This document shows, piece by piece, positions 36,183-45,311 of a stretch of 64,000 bases of DNA (within the stretch, counting starts at the first letter, position 1; every line of letters begins with the position of its first letter). The translations under genes were made by a program, and so were the position numbers. The stretch lies in assembly GCF_042140125.1 (NCBI RefSeq), contig NZ_CP159473.1. One strand, written 5' to 3'. This DNA comes from Rhodophyticola sp017644125 (GTDB lineage Bacteria; Pseudomonadota; Alphaproteobacteria; Rhodobacterales; Rhodobacteraceae). The notes beneath the pieces are model-generated. The model was not told the DNA's origin. It saw only the letters and a program-made list of their open reading frames with translations, and ran no database searches.

Positions 36183-37349
36183 TCACGGGGCCACGGTCAG
36201 GCGCTCCAGCCCGTGGAAATGGTAGATGTCCGCATAGGCCGGCGTCGCGATCAGACGCAGATCCGGACAGCGGTCGAAGAGGATCGGCAGGGCAATCTGC
36301 ATCTCCAGACGCGCCAGCGGCGCGCCCACGCAAAAATGTAGCCCCGCCCCGAAGGCCAGATTGGCGGGGCCGTCCCGGCGGTCGGGCAGGAACCGGTCCG
36401 CGTCGGCATAGGCCGCAGGGTCTCGCCCGGCGGAGGCCAGCAGCAGGCCGACCTCGTCACCCCGGCGGAAGGTATGGCCGAAAACCTCCACCTCTTCATA
36501 GACATACCGGGTGAAGAGGTGGAGCGGCGGGTCGTAGCGCAGGACCTCTTCGACCAGAAGATCGGGGTGTTCCCCGGGCCGCGCGCCGGTTTCCAGGCAG
36601 AGTTTCACACCGTTTCCGATGGCATGAACCGTCGCTTCATGCCCGGCATTCAGGAGCAGGATACAGGTGGTGATCAACTCGTCGGTGGAGAGTTTCTCCC
36701 CGTCCTCCTCGGCGGCGATAAGATGGCTGATCAGGTCGTCGCGGGGGGCCGAGCGGCGCTTGCCGACATAGTCGCGCATGAACGCCACGAAAGCCTCGGT
36801 CGCGGCGACGGCGGCCTCCTCGTCGGCGCGGGTGCGGCCGGCCTGATACATGCCCACCATCGCATTCGACCAACGCAGCAGATCCGGCGCCATGCCCTCG
36901 GGCACACCCAGAAGCCGGGCGATGATCGTGACCGGCAGGGGCCGGGCCAGCGTATCGAGAAGATCGTTTTCGCCCTCGGGAAAGGCATCGACAAGCTGAT
37001 GGGTCAGCGCGGCGATTTCAGGCGCCAGCGCCTTGATCCGGCGCGAGGTGAAGGCGCGAAGGACCAGGCTGCGCAGGCGGGTGTGGCGCGGCGGCTCCAG
37101 TTCCAGCATGGAATGCGCCTCGACCGCGTAAAACGGGGCCAGATGCTCGGGGACGGGCGGAGGCGCGACCGGCTCGCGCCCGAAACGGCGATCCCGCAGG
37201 AGCGTGTTCACGGCCTCATGCGTGGTGGTGCCGATCAGATCGTAGTCCGTCCAACGGAAGAGCGGCCCGGCCCGGCGGGCGCGGTCATAGAACGGGTAGG
37301 GGTTCTGCACGAAACCCGGATCGGTGGGGGACTGACTGAGATGCTGCAT
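36183..37349 (-). CDS. cytochrome P450
   Basis: Soluble bacterial P450 monooxygenase, 388 residues from ATG 37349. The heme ligand is Cys340 in FGAGLHFCVGAP. The I-helix oxygen-activation motif is AGHEAT, and the K-helix ExxR is in EEVLRYDP. No ferredoxin or ferredoxin reductase is adjacent, so it must borrow electron carriers. It lies 79 bp downstream of the TRAP permease on the same strand, with a GC hairpin (CCCGCCG...CGGCGGG, about 37371-37388) between them. The substrate is unknown; uptake by the adjacent transporter is a reasonable guess. Confidence 0.93.
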   Translation of the reverse strand: MQHLSQSPTDPGFVQNPYPFYDRARRAGPLFRWTDYDLIGTTTHEAVNTLLRDRRFGREPVAPPPVPEHLAPFYAVEAHSMLELEPPRHTRLRSLVLRAFTSRRIKALAPEIAALTHQLVDAFPEGENDLLDTLARPLPVTIIARLLGVPEGMAPDLLRWSNAMVGMYQAGRTRADEEAAVAATEAFVAFMRDYVGKRRSAPRDDLISHLIAAEEDGEKLSTDELITTCILLLNAGHEATVHAIGNGVKLCLETGARPGEHPDLLVEEVLRYDPPLHLFTRYVYEEVEVFGHTFRRGDEVGLLLASAGRDPAAYADADRFLPDRRDGPANLAFGAGLHFCVGAPLARLEMQIALPILFDRCPDLRLIATPAYADIYHFHGLERLTVAP

Positions 37350-37428
37350 CTGAAACGAAGGCCGAAGGAGCCCGCCGGACACGGCGGGGATGGGGATTGA
37401 GATGTGGTCCGGTTGCGCGGTCCGGGGT

Positions 37429-39933
37429 TCAGTCGGCGCCGCGCACCGAGATCGTCGCATCGGGAGACGGCTTTACCACCCGCTGTATGAAGAAGATGGC
37501 GGCGGCGATGGCGACCCCGATCAGATCGGTGACCAATCCGCCCGCGATCATGAAGAGGGCAGCAAGAACGAGGGCCACGCGCAGGAACCACACGGTCCGC
37601 CCGCCGAGGAACCAGCCCTGCACCCCGGCCGACAGCAGGAACACGCCGAATATGGCGGTGAGCCCCGCCCGGATCACTTCGAGCCATGTCCCGTCCATCA
37701 GAATGGCGGAGTTGTAGAAGAACATGAACGGCACGATGAAGGCGGCGATGCCGATCTTGAACGAGGCGACGGAGGTTTCCATCGGATTGGCGCCCGATAT
37801 CCCCGCGGCGGCGTAGCTGGCCAGCGCCACGGGTGGCGTGATGGCCGAAACCACGGCGAAATAGAACACGAAGAAATGCGCCGTCAGCGTGGGAATGCCA
37901 AGCTGGATCAGGCCGGGTGCCACGACCGAGGCGGCCACCGCATAGGCCGCCGTTGTGGGCATGCCCATGCCAAGCAGGATCGCGATGCACATGGCGAAGA
38001 ACAGAGCCAGAATCTGGCTGACCCCGGCCAGATCGAGCAGGACAGAGGAGAACCGCGCGCCCACCCCGGTGAGGCTGATGACGCCCACAATGATGCCGGC
38101 ACAGGCGCAGACGGCGATGATCTGGATCGACATGACGCCCGCAAGCTCCAGCGCGCGGATCGTCCCCCTGACTGCAAGGCCGACGGCGCTGTCGGGCTTG
38201 GAGAACTCCAGCACCGAGATATAGACGAAGCCCGCCGCGATGAAGATGCCGGTGATCTCGGCCAGTCTGCGCAGGAACGCCCCGGTTTCCGACGGGCCGA
38301 CAGTCGGCTCGGCGGTCGGCGTCAGGAACCAGGTGATGGTCATGAGCACGGTGAGCGCCGTAATCGCCAGAACCACCACGCGCTGGACGGACCAGGCCCC
38401 TTTGCCTTTGATCGAGAAATGCTCCGGCACCGCCCAACTGACCACGATGGCCGCGACGGTCGCCAGCGTGCCGGCCCTGATCACAGAATAGCCCATGAAC
38501 AGCGCGGCGATCAGGATGATGATCGGCAGGAACAGGAAGACACGGCGCACCATGTCGCGGAACTTGGGCAGTTCATCCTCGCGCATGCCGCGCATGCCCA
38601 GTTTCGCGGCTTCGAAATCCACCATGAAATAGATCGACACGAAATAGAGGATGGCGGGGATGATCGCGGCAATCGCGATCTCCTGATAGGGGATGCCGGT
38701 GATCTCGGCCATGATGAAGGCGCCCGCACCCATGATCGGCGGCATGATCTGGCCGCCGGTGGAGGCGGCAGCCTCGATCGCGCCTGCGGTTTTCTTGTGA
38801 TAGCCGACCTTTTTCATCAGCGGAATGGTGAGCGAGCCCGTCGCCACCACGTTGCCCGCACTGGTGCCGTTGATCATGCCCATGAGGCCGGAGGCGAAAA
38901 TCGCCACCTTGGCGGGGCCGCCCCGCGCGCGGCCCGCGGCGGCGAAGGCGAAGTTCACGAAATAGTCGCCCACTTTCGAGGCCTGCAGGAAGGCCGCGAA
39001 GATGATGAACAGGATGATGTAGGTCGACGAGACCGCCGTGGTCGGCCCCAGAATGCCCGCATCGGTATAGACGAAGCCGAAGAAGCGTTGCCACGTGAAG
39101 GGGCTTTGGACCGCAAGAATGCCGGGCAGGAGATGCGCGCTGAAGGTGTAGACCAGAAAGATGGCGGTGATGACGACCAGCGCCAGACCCGCGACGCGGC
39201 GGGTCAGCTCAAGGATAAGCGCGGCACCTGCGGTGGCCGCGAAGGCCACGCCGATGGGTACGAAGGGCGTGCCGACGGAGTTGCGCGCCGCCGTGGAATA
39301 GACGGGCACGAGATAAAGCGCCACGACGACCGCGCAGACCGCCAGCACGATATCGGATGTGGCGAACTGGCCACGGTCGCGCCGTTCGATCCAGCTCAGC
39401 AGGATCGCGCCGAAGGTCGCGATCAGCAGCGGCAATCCGAACCACGTGACCTCCTGCGCGTAAATCTCGGTGCCTTCGAAAGCCGGCCATGTGGGCAGTC
39501 CGCCCATTTCCGGAAGCGTGCCGGAACTGACCAGCGCGATGAACTGAAAGGTTGTGAACATGGCGATGAAGGCCGGGATCAGCAGCGCGAGCCCCGCCAG
39601 CGACGGCAGCCCGGCGCGGCTGTTCGTGTCGTCGCCGAACATCCGGGCCGAAAACAGCAGAAAACCGAGTGCCAGTGCGCCCGCAATATGCACGATGCGG
39701 AAATTCCAGGTTTCCATGGGGAATTGCGGCAGGAACGGCAGGTCGAGCCCGGTCATCGCCTCGATCGACAGGCCGTTCAACGCGGCGATATGAAACCCGG
39801 CATAGACCGTGGACAGTATGGCAACCAGAAGATGGGCCTTGCCGTGATACAGCCGCCGGTTCTGCTCGATCGGCTCTTCATCGACGCCTTCGGCAAGAAC
39901 CGGGCCCTCGGTCTGTGCGCTGGTCTCGGTCAT
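37429..39933 (-). CDS. TAXI-type TRAP transporter permease (fused small and large subunits)
   Basis: Inner-membrane, Na+-driven secondary transporter that works with a periplasmic binding protein. 834 residues from ATG 39933, which follows GGGGGGCT; longer in-frame extensions upstream lack membrane character. An N-terminal portion of several helices corresponds to DctQ and is joined to the DctM-like multi-helix part, the fused 4TM-12TM form typical of TAXI systems. Signature stretches: GMINGTSAGNVVATGSL, GGQIMPPIMGAGAFIMAEITG and LGMGMPTTAAYAVAASVVAPGL. Its binding protein is encoded at 41503-42498, same strand, with a foreign-strand gene in between. Confidence 0.92.
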   Translation of the reverse strand: MTETSAQTEGPVLAEGVDEEPIEQNRRLYHGKAHLLVAILSTVYAGFHIAALNGLSIEAMTGLDLPFLPQFPMETWNFRIVHIAGALALGFLLFSARMFGDDTNSRAGLPSLAGLALLIPAFIAMFTTFQFIALVSSGTLPEMGGLPTWPAFEGTEIYAQEVTWFGLPLLIATFGAILLSWIERRDRGQFATSDIVLAVCAVVVALYLVPVYSTAARNSVGTPFVPIGVAFAATAGAALILELTRRVAGLALVVITAIFLVYTFSAHLLPGILAVQSPFTWQRFFGFVYTDAGILGPTTAVSSTYIILFIIFAAFLQASKVGDYFVNFAFAAAGRARGGPAKVAIFASGLMGMINGTSAGNVVATGSLTIPLMKKVGYHKKTAGAIEAAASTGGQIMPPIMGAGAFIMAEITGIPYQEIAIAAIIPAILYFVSIYFMVDFEAAKLGMRGMREDELPKFRDMVRRVFLFLPIIILIAALFMGYSVIRAGTLATVAAIVVSWAVPEHFSIKGKGAWSVQRVVVLAITALTVLMTITWFLTPTAEPTVGPSETGAFLRRLAEITGIFIAAGFVYISVLEFSKPDSAVGLAVRGTIRALELAGVMSIQIIAVCACAGIIVGVISLTGVGARFSSVLLDLAGVSQILALFFAMCIAILLGMGMPTTAAYAVAASVVAPGLIQLGIPTLTAHFFVFYFAVVSAITPPVALASYAAAGISGANPMETSVASFKIGIAAFIVPFMFFYNSAILMDGTWLEVIRAGLTAIFGVFLLSAGVQGWFLGGRTVWFLRVALVLAALFMIAGGLVTDLIGVAIAAAIFFIQRVVKPSPDATISVRGAD

Positions 39934-40185
39934 ATATAGCCCCCCTGATCGACGACGGGGGCCTTGCGATTGCGCATCGGAACACCCGTGCCCGCCTTTT
40001 TGTCTTGCTGCGCGGGGCATTGCAACAAACAGTTTCGACAGCGCCGTGGTAGATCGACCCGAACGGTCCCCGAAAAAAGGGGAAAGATGGCGGCGTATTC
40101 CACTGGCCAGCGGCAGAGCCGGCAGGCTAGTCTTTGCGGCGTCGGGCGCGTGCACGCCGCCTTTCACAAGTGAAGAGGACGAGAC

Positions 40186-41427
40186 ATGAATTTCAGAACA
40201 GGCACCTTTTTGACAGGCGCGATCCTCGCGGCCTCGGCATTGCCCGCCCTGGCACAGAACGCCGAGCTTTGCGGCGGCGTCGGCGCCCAGGGGTTATGGG
40301 TCGGCGGCTCGCCGGAGGCCTCGGATATCTCCACATCGGATACGTTCATTGACCAGACGGGGCTGATGGTGCCGCCGGGCGGAGAAACCGTTTCGCTGTT
40401 TTCCGTCAGCAGCGCGGGCGAGTACCGGATCGAGGCCAACCCGAACGCCGGGGGCGATACGGTCATCGACATCCGCGACGAGGCGGGCACGATCATCCTG
40501 ACCGATGACGACAGCGGCGGCAATTTCGCCTCCCGCGGCGATATCGCGCTGCAACCGGGCACCTATTGCGTTTCGACCCGTGCCTTCGGCGGCGGCGCCG
40601 TGGTTGCCGATCTGCGGGTGGGCCGGGCCGAACACGAGGCGCTGACCCCGGGCTGGGGTGGCGGCACCGCCGATTTCGCGGGCGTCGACCCCTGCCTGCC
40701 CAATACACCGGCCACGCCGCTTGGCGCGGGCGCGATCGACGCGATGCTGGAGGGCGGCGTGACGGCCACGAATTCCATCGCCGGCACGCCCTATTACCGC
40801 TTCTCGCTGTCCGCACCGCAGGCGCTGAGCATCCGGGCCGAAAACCTCTCGGCGGATCCGTATATCTATATCTACGACGGACATGGCACGCTGCTGGCGG
40901 AAAACGACGATTTTGACGGGCTGAACTCCCGCGTGGATTTCACAGACCCGCTGCCGGCGGGCAATTACTGCATCGCGATGCGGTCCCTGTCCGACGACAC
41001 GCAGCCGGTGACCGTATCGGTCCGGGGCTATAACCCGGCGGCCGCGATGCAGGAGATGTTCGCAACCGGCGAAGCCAGCCCGCCCATCGGCGGCAGCTAT
41101 CCGATCACCGATCTGGGCGTGTTGCAGACCAGTCTGGTGATGGATCAGGTCGTGGGCAGCGATGCGGTATGGTTCAGTTTCAGCGTGCCCGCAGGCGGTC
41201 TGGTGCTGATCGATGCGATCGAGATCAGCGACAGCGACCCGGTGATCCGTCTTTTCGACGGGGTCGGCAGGATGATCGATTTCAACGACGACGCGGGCGG
41301 CTCGCTCAACAGCCAGCTGACCGTGCAGGTCAATCCCGGCACTTATATGCTGGGTGTGACGCAGTATTCCGACGACTATTCCGGCGTGATCCGTGTGGCC
41401 CTGCAGCGCTACGTCCCGGCGCAGTAA
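40186..41427 (+). CDS. secreted protein with three PPC-like beta domains
   Basis: Exported 413-residue protein, signal peptide at 1-23 (ending ALPALA). The mature part looks like three bacterial pre-peptidase C-terminal (PPC)-like beta-sandwich units, each with a pattern of F-V-ag-G-Y-I followed by D-T-IRD/YDGHG/LFDGVG and D(D/N)(D/F)...LPAGNYCI/NPGTYML. Conserved Asp-rich loops (TDDDSGG, ENDDFDGLNS, FNDDAGGSLNS) could bind Ca2+. No protease or other catalytic domain is attached, so these are stand-alone PPC modules. It sits on the opposite strand between the two parts of a TRAP system. Function unknown. Confidence 0.75.
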   Translation: MNFRTGTFLTGAILAASALPALAQNAELCGGVGAQGLWVGGSPEASDISTSDTFIDQTGLMVPPGGETVSLFSVSSAGEYRIEANPNAGGDTVIDIRDEAGTIILTDDDSGGNFASRGDIALQPGTYCVSTRAFGGGAVVADLRVGRAEHEALTPGWGGGTADFAGVDPCLPNTPATPLGAGAIDAMLEGGVTATNSIAGTPYYRFSLSAPQALSIRAENLSADPYIYIYDGHGTLLAENDDFDGLNSRVDFTDPLPAGNYCIAMRSLSDDTQPVTVSVRGYNPAAAMQEMFATGEASPPIGGSYPITDLGVLQTSLVMDQVVGSDAVWFSFSVPAGGLVLIDAIEISDSDPVIRLFDGVGRMIDFNDDAGGSLNSQLTVQVNPGTYMLGVTQYSDDYSGVIRVALQRYVPAQ

Positions 41428-41450
41428 CGAGGCGGGATCGGAAATTGAAA

Positions 41451-41478
41451 AGGGCCGCCCAACCGGGCGGCCCTGTTT
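41451..41478. terminator. convergent terminator between the PPC and TAXI genes
   Basis: Perfect 10-bp stem AGGGCCGCCC / GGGCGGCCCT with a 4-nt loop, followed by GTTT and preceded by a GAAA run, so it can serve both converging genes. Confidence 0.75.
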
Positions 41479-41502
41479 CGTTTCCGTTCAGCGGTGGCGC
41501 GA

Positions 41503-42498
41503 TTACATGCCGCCGTGGATCATGTCCGCGGGGATCTCCGCGCCCGCGTTTTCGGTGAACCACTGCGCCGCGCCGGGATGCCACATCATGACGCTGTTCT
41601 TGTCCCAGTTCTCGGGCAGGGTGGAGCGGGCGGCGCGGTGGATGTTCATCATCCGCTCATTGTCGCTCATCACCACATCGACAACGGAATAGACGAAGCT
41701 GTCGGGCAGTTCGCAATCGGCGATGGCGAAGTTCCACATCGAAACCGACCGCGCGTCGGCTTCAAGCGTCGTGTAGGTATCGGCCGCAATCATGAATTCC
41801 GAGACCGGGAAGGCCTCCATGATCGTGGCCTGCTCCTCTTCGGTGAACTCGATGATGTTCACATCGGTCTGCACCTCAAGCTGGCTGACCGCCGGCACAG
41901 GCACGCCTGCTGCAAAGGCGATCACGTCCAGAAGACCGTCCTGCAACTGTCCGCCCAGATCCGACCAGCCGCCGTTGCGGCGCTCGAACTCGACACCAAG
42001 CTCTTCCATCATGCGCGGGAAATAGGTGTCGGAGGTGGAACCCGCGGGCCCGAAGCCGATGCGGGCGCCTGCCGGGATGTCGGAAATCGACGTGATGCCC
42101 GAAGAGGCCAGCGCGGTCACTGAGAACGGCGTCTGGTACATCGGGAACATCGCGCAGGCGTTGGTCATCTGCAGACCGGGCGCGATCGGGTTGGTGCCCT
42201 GAAGCGACTCGGCCGCCGGGCCCATGGTGGTCATGCCGAACTGCGCCTCGCCGGTATGGACCAGCGCCATGTTCTGCATCGGGCCGCCGGTCACTTCGCC
42301 GCCGCCGGACAGGCCAAGCTCCTCCGCCACCAGATTGGCCCAGCCGGAGCCATAGGCGAAGTACGTGCCGCCCTGCGACGCGGTGCCGACGGTAAAGCTC
42401 TCGGGCCAGCCGGTACGGTCGATATGCCCGTCGGCATAGGCGACAGAGGCGGTCAATGCGGTGGTCATGGCCAGCGCGGTCAGTTTGGTGAATGTCAT
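41503..42498 (-). CDS. TAXI family TRAP substrate-binding protein
   Basis: Periplasmic ligand receptor for a TAXI-TRAP importer. 331 residues with a signal peptide at 1-22 (TALAMTTALTASVAYA). Family landmarks: TVGTASQGGTYFAYGSGWANL near the N-terminus and RIGFGPAGSTSDTYFPRMME in the middle, as in TAXI proteins. Start ATG 42498 has a GGGGAGGAT ribosome binding site. The ligand is unknown; characterised members bind glutamate/glutamine or related dicarboxylates. The cognate permease is at 37429-39933. Confidence 0.92.
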   Translation of the reverse strand: MTFTKLTALAMTTALTASVAYADGHIDRTGWPESFTVGTASQGGTYFAYGSGWANLVAEELGLSGGGEVTGGPMQNMALVHTGEAQFGMTTMGPAAESLQGTNPIAPGLQMTNACAMFPMYQTPFSVTALASSGITSISDIPAGARIGFGPAGSTSDTYFPRMMEELGVEFERRNGGWSDLGGQLQDGLLDVIAFAAGVPVPAVSQLEVQTDVNIIEFTEEEQATIMEAFPVSEFMIAADTYTTLEADARSVSMWNFAIADCELPDSFVYSVVDVVMSDNERMMNIHRAARSTLPENWDKNSVMMWHPGAAQWFTENAGAEIPADMIHGGM

Positions 42499-42525
42499 TT
42501 TTTTGTATCCTCCCCATGTGAAAGG

Positions 42526-42546
42526 CCGGGCGCCTCATGCGCCCGG
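42526..42546 (-). terminator. hairpin after tpiA
   Basis: CCGGGCGC-CTCAT-GCGCCCGG, a perfect 8-bp stem between the tpiA stop and the TAXI gene start. In the tpiA direction it is followed by only a short T run (CCTTTC), so it may be weak. Confidence 0.4.
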
Positions 42547-42613
42547 TCCAACCCACTTGGGCACTGTTTTAGCGCGCAGGCTGAGGGATGCAAGAAATGA
42601 ACGCGCCTCGGCG

Positions 42614-43360
42614 TCAGGCCGCGGCCGCGGCCTCCAGCGCCTTGATAATCTCGCCGAAATCGGCGGCCTTCAGGGATGCACCCCCGACAAGAGCGCCATC
42701 CACATCCGGCACGGCGAAAATCTCGGCCGCATTTCCGGGCTTGACCGAGCCGCCATAGAGCAGCCGGATACCGCCGCCGGTATCTGCCCCGAAGCGGGCC
42801 GTCAGCTCGGCGCGCAAGAAGGCATGAACATCCCGGATCTCGGCCATTGTGGGCACCAGCCCCGTGCCGATTGCCCAGACCGGTTCATAAGCCACGATCA
42901 GGTTGTCCTGGCTTGCCCCGTCGGGCAGGGACCCGGACAGCTGACGGCGCAGCACGTCCAGGGTCTCACCCGCCTGATATTGCGCTTCCGTCTCTCCGAT
43001 ACACAGGATCGCGCGCAGATCCGCGCTCCACGCGGCCTCGATCTTGCTGCGGACAAGCGCGTCGGTCTCTCCGTGATCCTGACGGCGTTCGGAATGGCCG
43101 AGGATGACATGGCTCGCCCCGGCATCGGCCAGCATCCGGGCGGAGATATCGCCGGTATGTGCGCCGCTCGTGGCCGGGTGGCAATCCTGCCCGCCCACGG
43201 AGACGGAGGAGGCCGCCCGCGCCATCCGCTCGACCAGCGTGGCGGGCGGGCAGATCAGCACTTCGGCCCGGCTGACCGATGGAAGACCCTCCAGTTCCGT
43301 CAGATCGGCGTTCAGCCCGTTCATCTTCCAGTTTCCGGCGGCAAGCTTGCGGCGTGTCAT
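42614..43360 (-). CDS. tpiA: triosephosphate isomerase
   Basis: Interconverts dihydroxyacetone phosphate and glyceraldehyde 3-phosphate in central carbon metabolism. 248 residues, full length. Catalytic Lys in AAGNWKMNG, His in ILGHSERR and Glu in the signature AYEPVWAIGTG; phosphate-binding loop LLYGGSVKPGN. No glycolytic neighbour is present; it stands alone, with the TAXI gene downstream on the same strand. Confidence 0.97.
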   Translation of the reverse strand: MTRRKLAAGNWKMNGLNADLTELEGLPSVSRAEVLICPPATLVERMARAASSVSVGGQDCHPATSGAHTGDISARMLADAGASHVILGHSERRQDHGETDALVRSKIEAAWSADLRAILCIGETEAQYQAGETLDVLRRQLSGSLPDGASQDNLIVAYEPVWAIGTGLVPTMAEIRDVHAFLRAELTARFGADTGGGIRLLYGGSVKPGNAAEIFAVPDVDGALVGGASLKAADFGEIIKALEAAAAA

Positions 43361-43495
43361 GATGGGGTTCCTTTTGATGTCAGACAGGAGATGACAAGAC
43401 GCGGGCAGGGCGTCAACAACCGCCGGCGTCGTCGCAGACCATCGCCCGGGGGCAGGCGGCGTGGCCGACAGGCCCGGAAATCGGAGACTGCGGGA

Positions 43496-43819
43496 TCACA
43501 GATGGCCAAGCGCCTCGCGCGCCAGATCCGTGGCGGCCTCCGCATCGTCCAGCATGGCATCGGGCAGCCGCCAATAGGGCATGGCGGTGATCTTGCCCGC
43601 CTTGCTGGTGCCGGTCCAGCGGGCAAGGCCCCGAGCATCAAGCACGTCCTGAAACGCGCCCGCGCCCTTGATCCAGATGGAGCCATCCGCATGAACGACC
43701 GCGAAGATCGTGCCATCGCGGTACAGGCATAGCCCGCCCATCATCTTGCGGGTTGTCAGGGGACCTAGATCGTCGAACAATTCCAATGCGAAGGCGATAT
43801 CCGCATCGGAAACGCTCAT
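43496..43819 (-). CDS. TfoX/Sxy N-terminal domain protein
   Basis: Small protein of 107 residues comprising only the TfoX N-terminal domain, recognised by RKMMGGLCLYRDGTIFAVV and WIKGAG. In gamma-proteobacteria TfoX activates competence, but the single-domain alphaproteobacterial members have no shown function. Start overlaps the stop of the upstream A-type Fe-S carrier gene by 4 bp (ATGA), so the two are translationally coupled. Confidence 0.85.
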   Translation of the reverse strand: MSVSDADIAFALELFDDLGPLTTRKMMGGLCLYRDGTIFAVVHADGSIWIKGAGAFQDVLDARGLARWTGTSKAGKITAMPYWRLPDAMLDDAEAATDLAREALGHL

Positions 43820-44181
43820 GCGGTCTTGCCGAGCGCCTCGTCGAACTTGATCGACTCGCCGCAGCCGCAGGCGTCGGTGACGTTGGGATTGCGGAATTTG
43901 AAGCCGGATTCGAGAAGCGACACCTCATAGTCGATCTCGGTCCCGAACAGGAACATCTGCGCCATGGGCGCGATCATCACGCGGGCTCCATCCTGTTCCA
44001 CCACCTCGTCATGAGGATCGACCTCGGTGACGTAATCCATGGTGTATTCCATACCGGCGCAGCCGCCCTTTTTCACACCGATGCGCAAGCCCTGATGGTT
44101 ATCGCGCGTCATCAGCTTGGCGATCTGTTTCGAGGCTGCGGGGGTCATGCTGACCGCCTGTTTTCCGGGGATGCCGAACAT
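43816..44181 (-). CDS. A-type iron-sulfur carrier (IscA/SufA/ErpA-like)
   Basis: Carries and delivers Fe-S clusters to apoproteins. The three conserved cysteines are present: one in KKGGCAGMEY and two in DACGCGES. 121 residues from ATG 44181 (MFGIPGKQ); an upstream in-frame start six codons earlier is less likely. The sequence does not discriminate IscA, SufA or ErpA. Coupled to the TfoX-like gene downstream and near sufT (45312), giving a loose Fe-S neighbourhood without the main suf or isc operon. Confidence 0.92.
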   Translation of the reverse strand: MFGIPGKQAVSMTPAASKQIAKLMTRDNHQGLRIGVKKGGCAGMEYTMDYVTEVDPHDEVVEQDGARVMIAPMAQMFLFGTEIDYEVSLLESGFKFRNPNVTDACGCGESIKFDEALGKTA

Positions 44182-44211
44182 GGTCCTGCTCCTTCGCATT
44201 ACGGATACAAT

Positions 44212-45072
44212 CTAGGCGACCGGAGCCGGTTCCTCAAGTGTCACGGGCGAGGATGTGAAAAAGGCCGCAAGCGCGGTCAGCGCGGCGCGCACGGGCGGCT
44301 CGAACCGGCCTTCGTGATGGCTGACCAGCCAGCGTTCCATGCAAAGCTCCTCGATCGGCTCGGACAGGCGCATGAGCCCGGGCGCACCGTCGCCGACGGG
44401 CAGGGGCAGAACCACGCGTCCTACCCCGGCCCGGGCCATCTGGTAGGAGAAAATCGGGAGATTAGAGCGGGTTACGATCTGCGCGCCGTAATTCGCCTCG
44501 ACCCATTGGGCCGAGCGGGTCGCGGCGGCGTCGAAGGAGGGGCCGATCCAGCCGGTTACCGATTCACTGGCGCCATAGATCGCGAATTCGGTGGTGCCGA
44601 CCCGTTGCCCCGCCAGCCATGGCTGTTCGGGGCGGCGGTTGCGGATGCCGATATCGATCTCGCGCCGGGCGATATCCATGGGCAGTTCACAATGAATGAA
44701 CTCGGGCAGCCAGATGTCATCGGGCGTCCAGATCTCGCTCAGCCGATCGGAGATATGCAGCGCGGTCCATGTGCCGGCGGAGATGCGGACCGGCACGGAA
44801 CCCTTTGTTTTCGTGGACCATCTTGCAACATCGGCCGCCGCCGCCTCCATCTTTCTGGTCTTTTCCCACAGCGCCCGGCCCTCGGCGGTCAGCGTATAGC
44901 CGGAGGTGCCGTGCAGGAACAGGCGGCGGCCCAGCCGGGCCTCGAACGCGCGCATCCGGCGGCTGAGCGTGGCGGTGCTGACGCCGCAGCTTTCGGCCGC
45001 GCGCGCGATGCCGCCCGATCGGGCCACGGCCGCGAAATAGGCGTAATCGTCCCAATGAGGCTGCGTGTTCAT
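44212..45072 (-). CDS. LysR-family transcriptional regulator
   Basis: N-terminal winged helix-turn-helix (about residues 5-62, YFAAVARSGGIARAAESCGVSTATLSRRMRAFE) followed by a PBP2-like effector-binding domain. 286 residues from ATG 45072. The start codon lacks a strong ribosome binding site. The inducer is unknown. Typical LysR proteins act on a divergent neighbour: here that is the 50-codon ORF at 45159, across an 86-bp gap. Its end is 30 bp from the start of the A-type carrier gene downstream on the same strand. Confidence 0.9.
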   Translation of the reverse strand: MNTQPHWDDYAYFAAVARSGGIARAAESCGVSTATLSRRMRAFEARLGRRLFLHGTSGYTLTAEGRALWEKTRKMEAAAADVARWSTKTKGSVPVRISAGTWTALHISDRLSEIWTPDDIWLPEFIHCELPMDIARREIDIGIRNRRPEQPWLAGQRVGTTEFAIYGASESVTGWIGPSFDAAATRSAQWVEANYGAQIVTRSNLPIFSYQMARAGVGRVVLPLPVGDGAPGLMRLSEPIEELCMERWLVSHHEGRFEPPVRAALTALAAFFTSSPVTLEEPAPVA

Positions 45073-45158
45073 TTTTGCAAATCCAGTCGCGGTTTTGGGG
45101 CCTGCCGGGGCATGCGGCGGCGGCATAGATCTGTCTCGTAACTCAAGACGAGGAGGCC

Positions 45159-45311
45159 ATGATGATGCCCATTCTCAGACCCGTTTATATCGAAGATCAG
45201 TGCCTGACGGAATATCGCAAAGAGCAGATGGCGTTTACAAAAATGCAAACGGAGTTGCAGCCGCGAAAGGTCTCGCGCATCTGGGCCGCACTGCGTAAGA
45301 GGTTGTTTTGA
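45159..45311 (+). CDS. small ORF divergent from the LysR gene (50 aa)
   Basis: Not recognised. Three consecutive ATG codons (45159-45167) follow a perfect AGGAGG (45151-45156). The predicted product is about 48-50 residues, starting MPILRPVYIEDQC and ending in a basic amphipathic helix (VSRIWAALRKRLF). It lies between divergent lysR and convergent sufT, and its stop codon abuts the sufT stop with no gap. The ribosome binding site and position opposite a LysR gene argue for a real gene; conservation is unknown. Confidence 0.55.
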   Translation: MMMPILRPVYIEDQCLTEYRKEQMAFTKMQTELQPRKVSRIWAALRKRLF

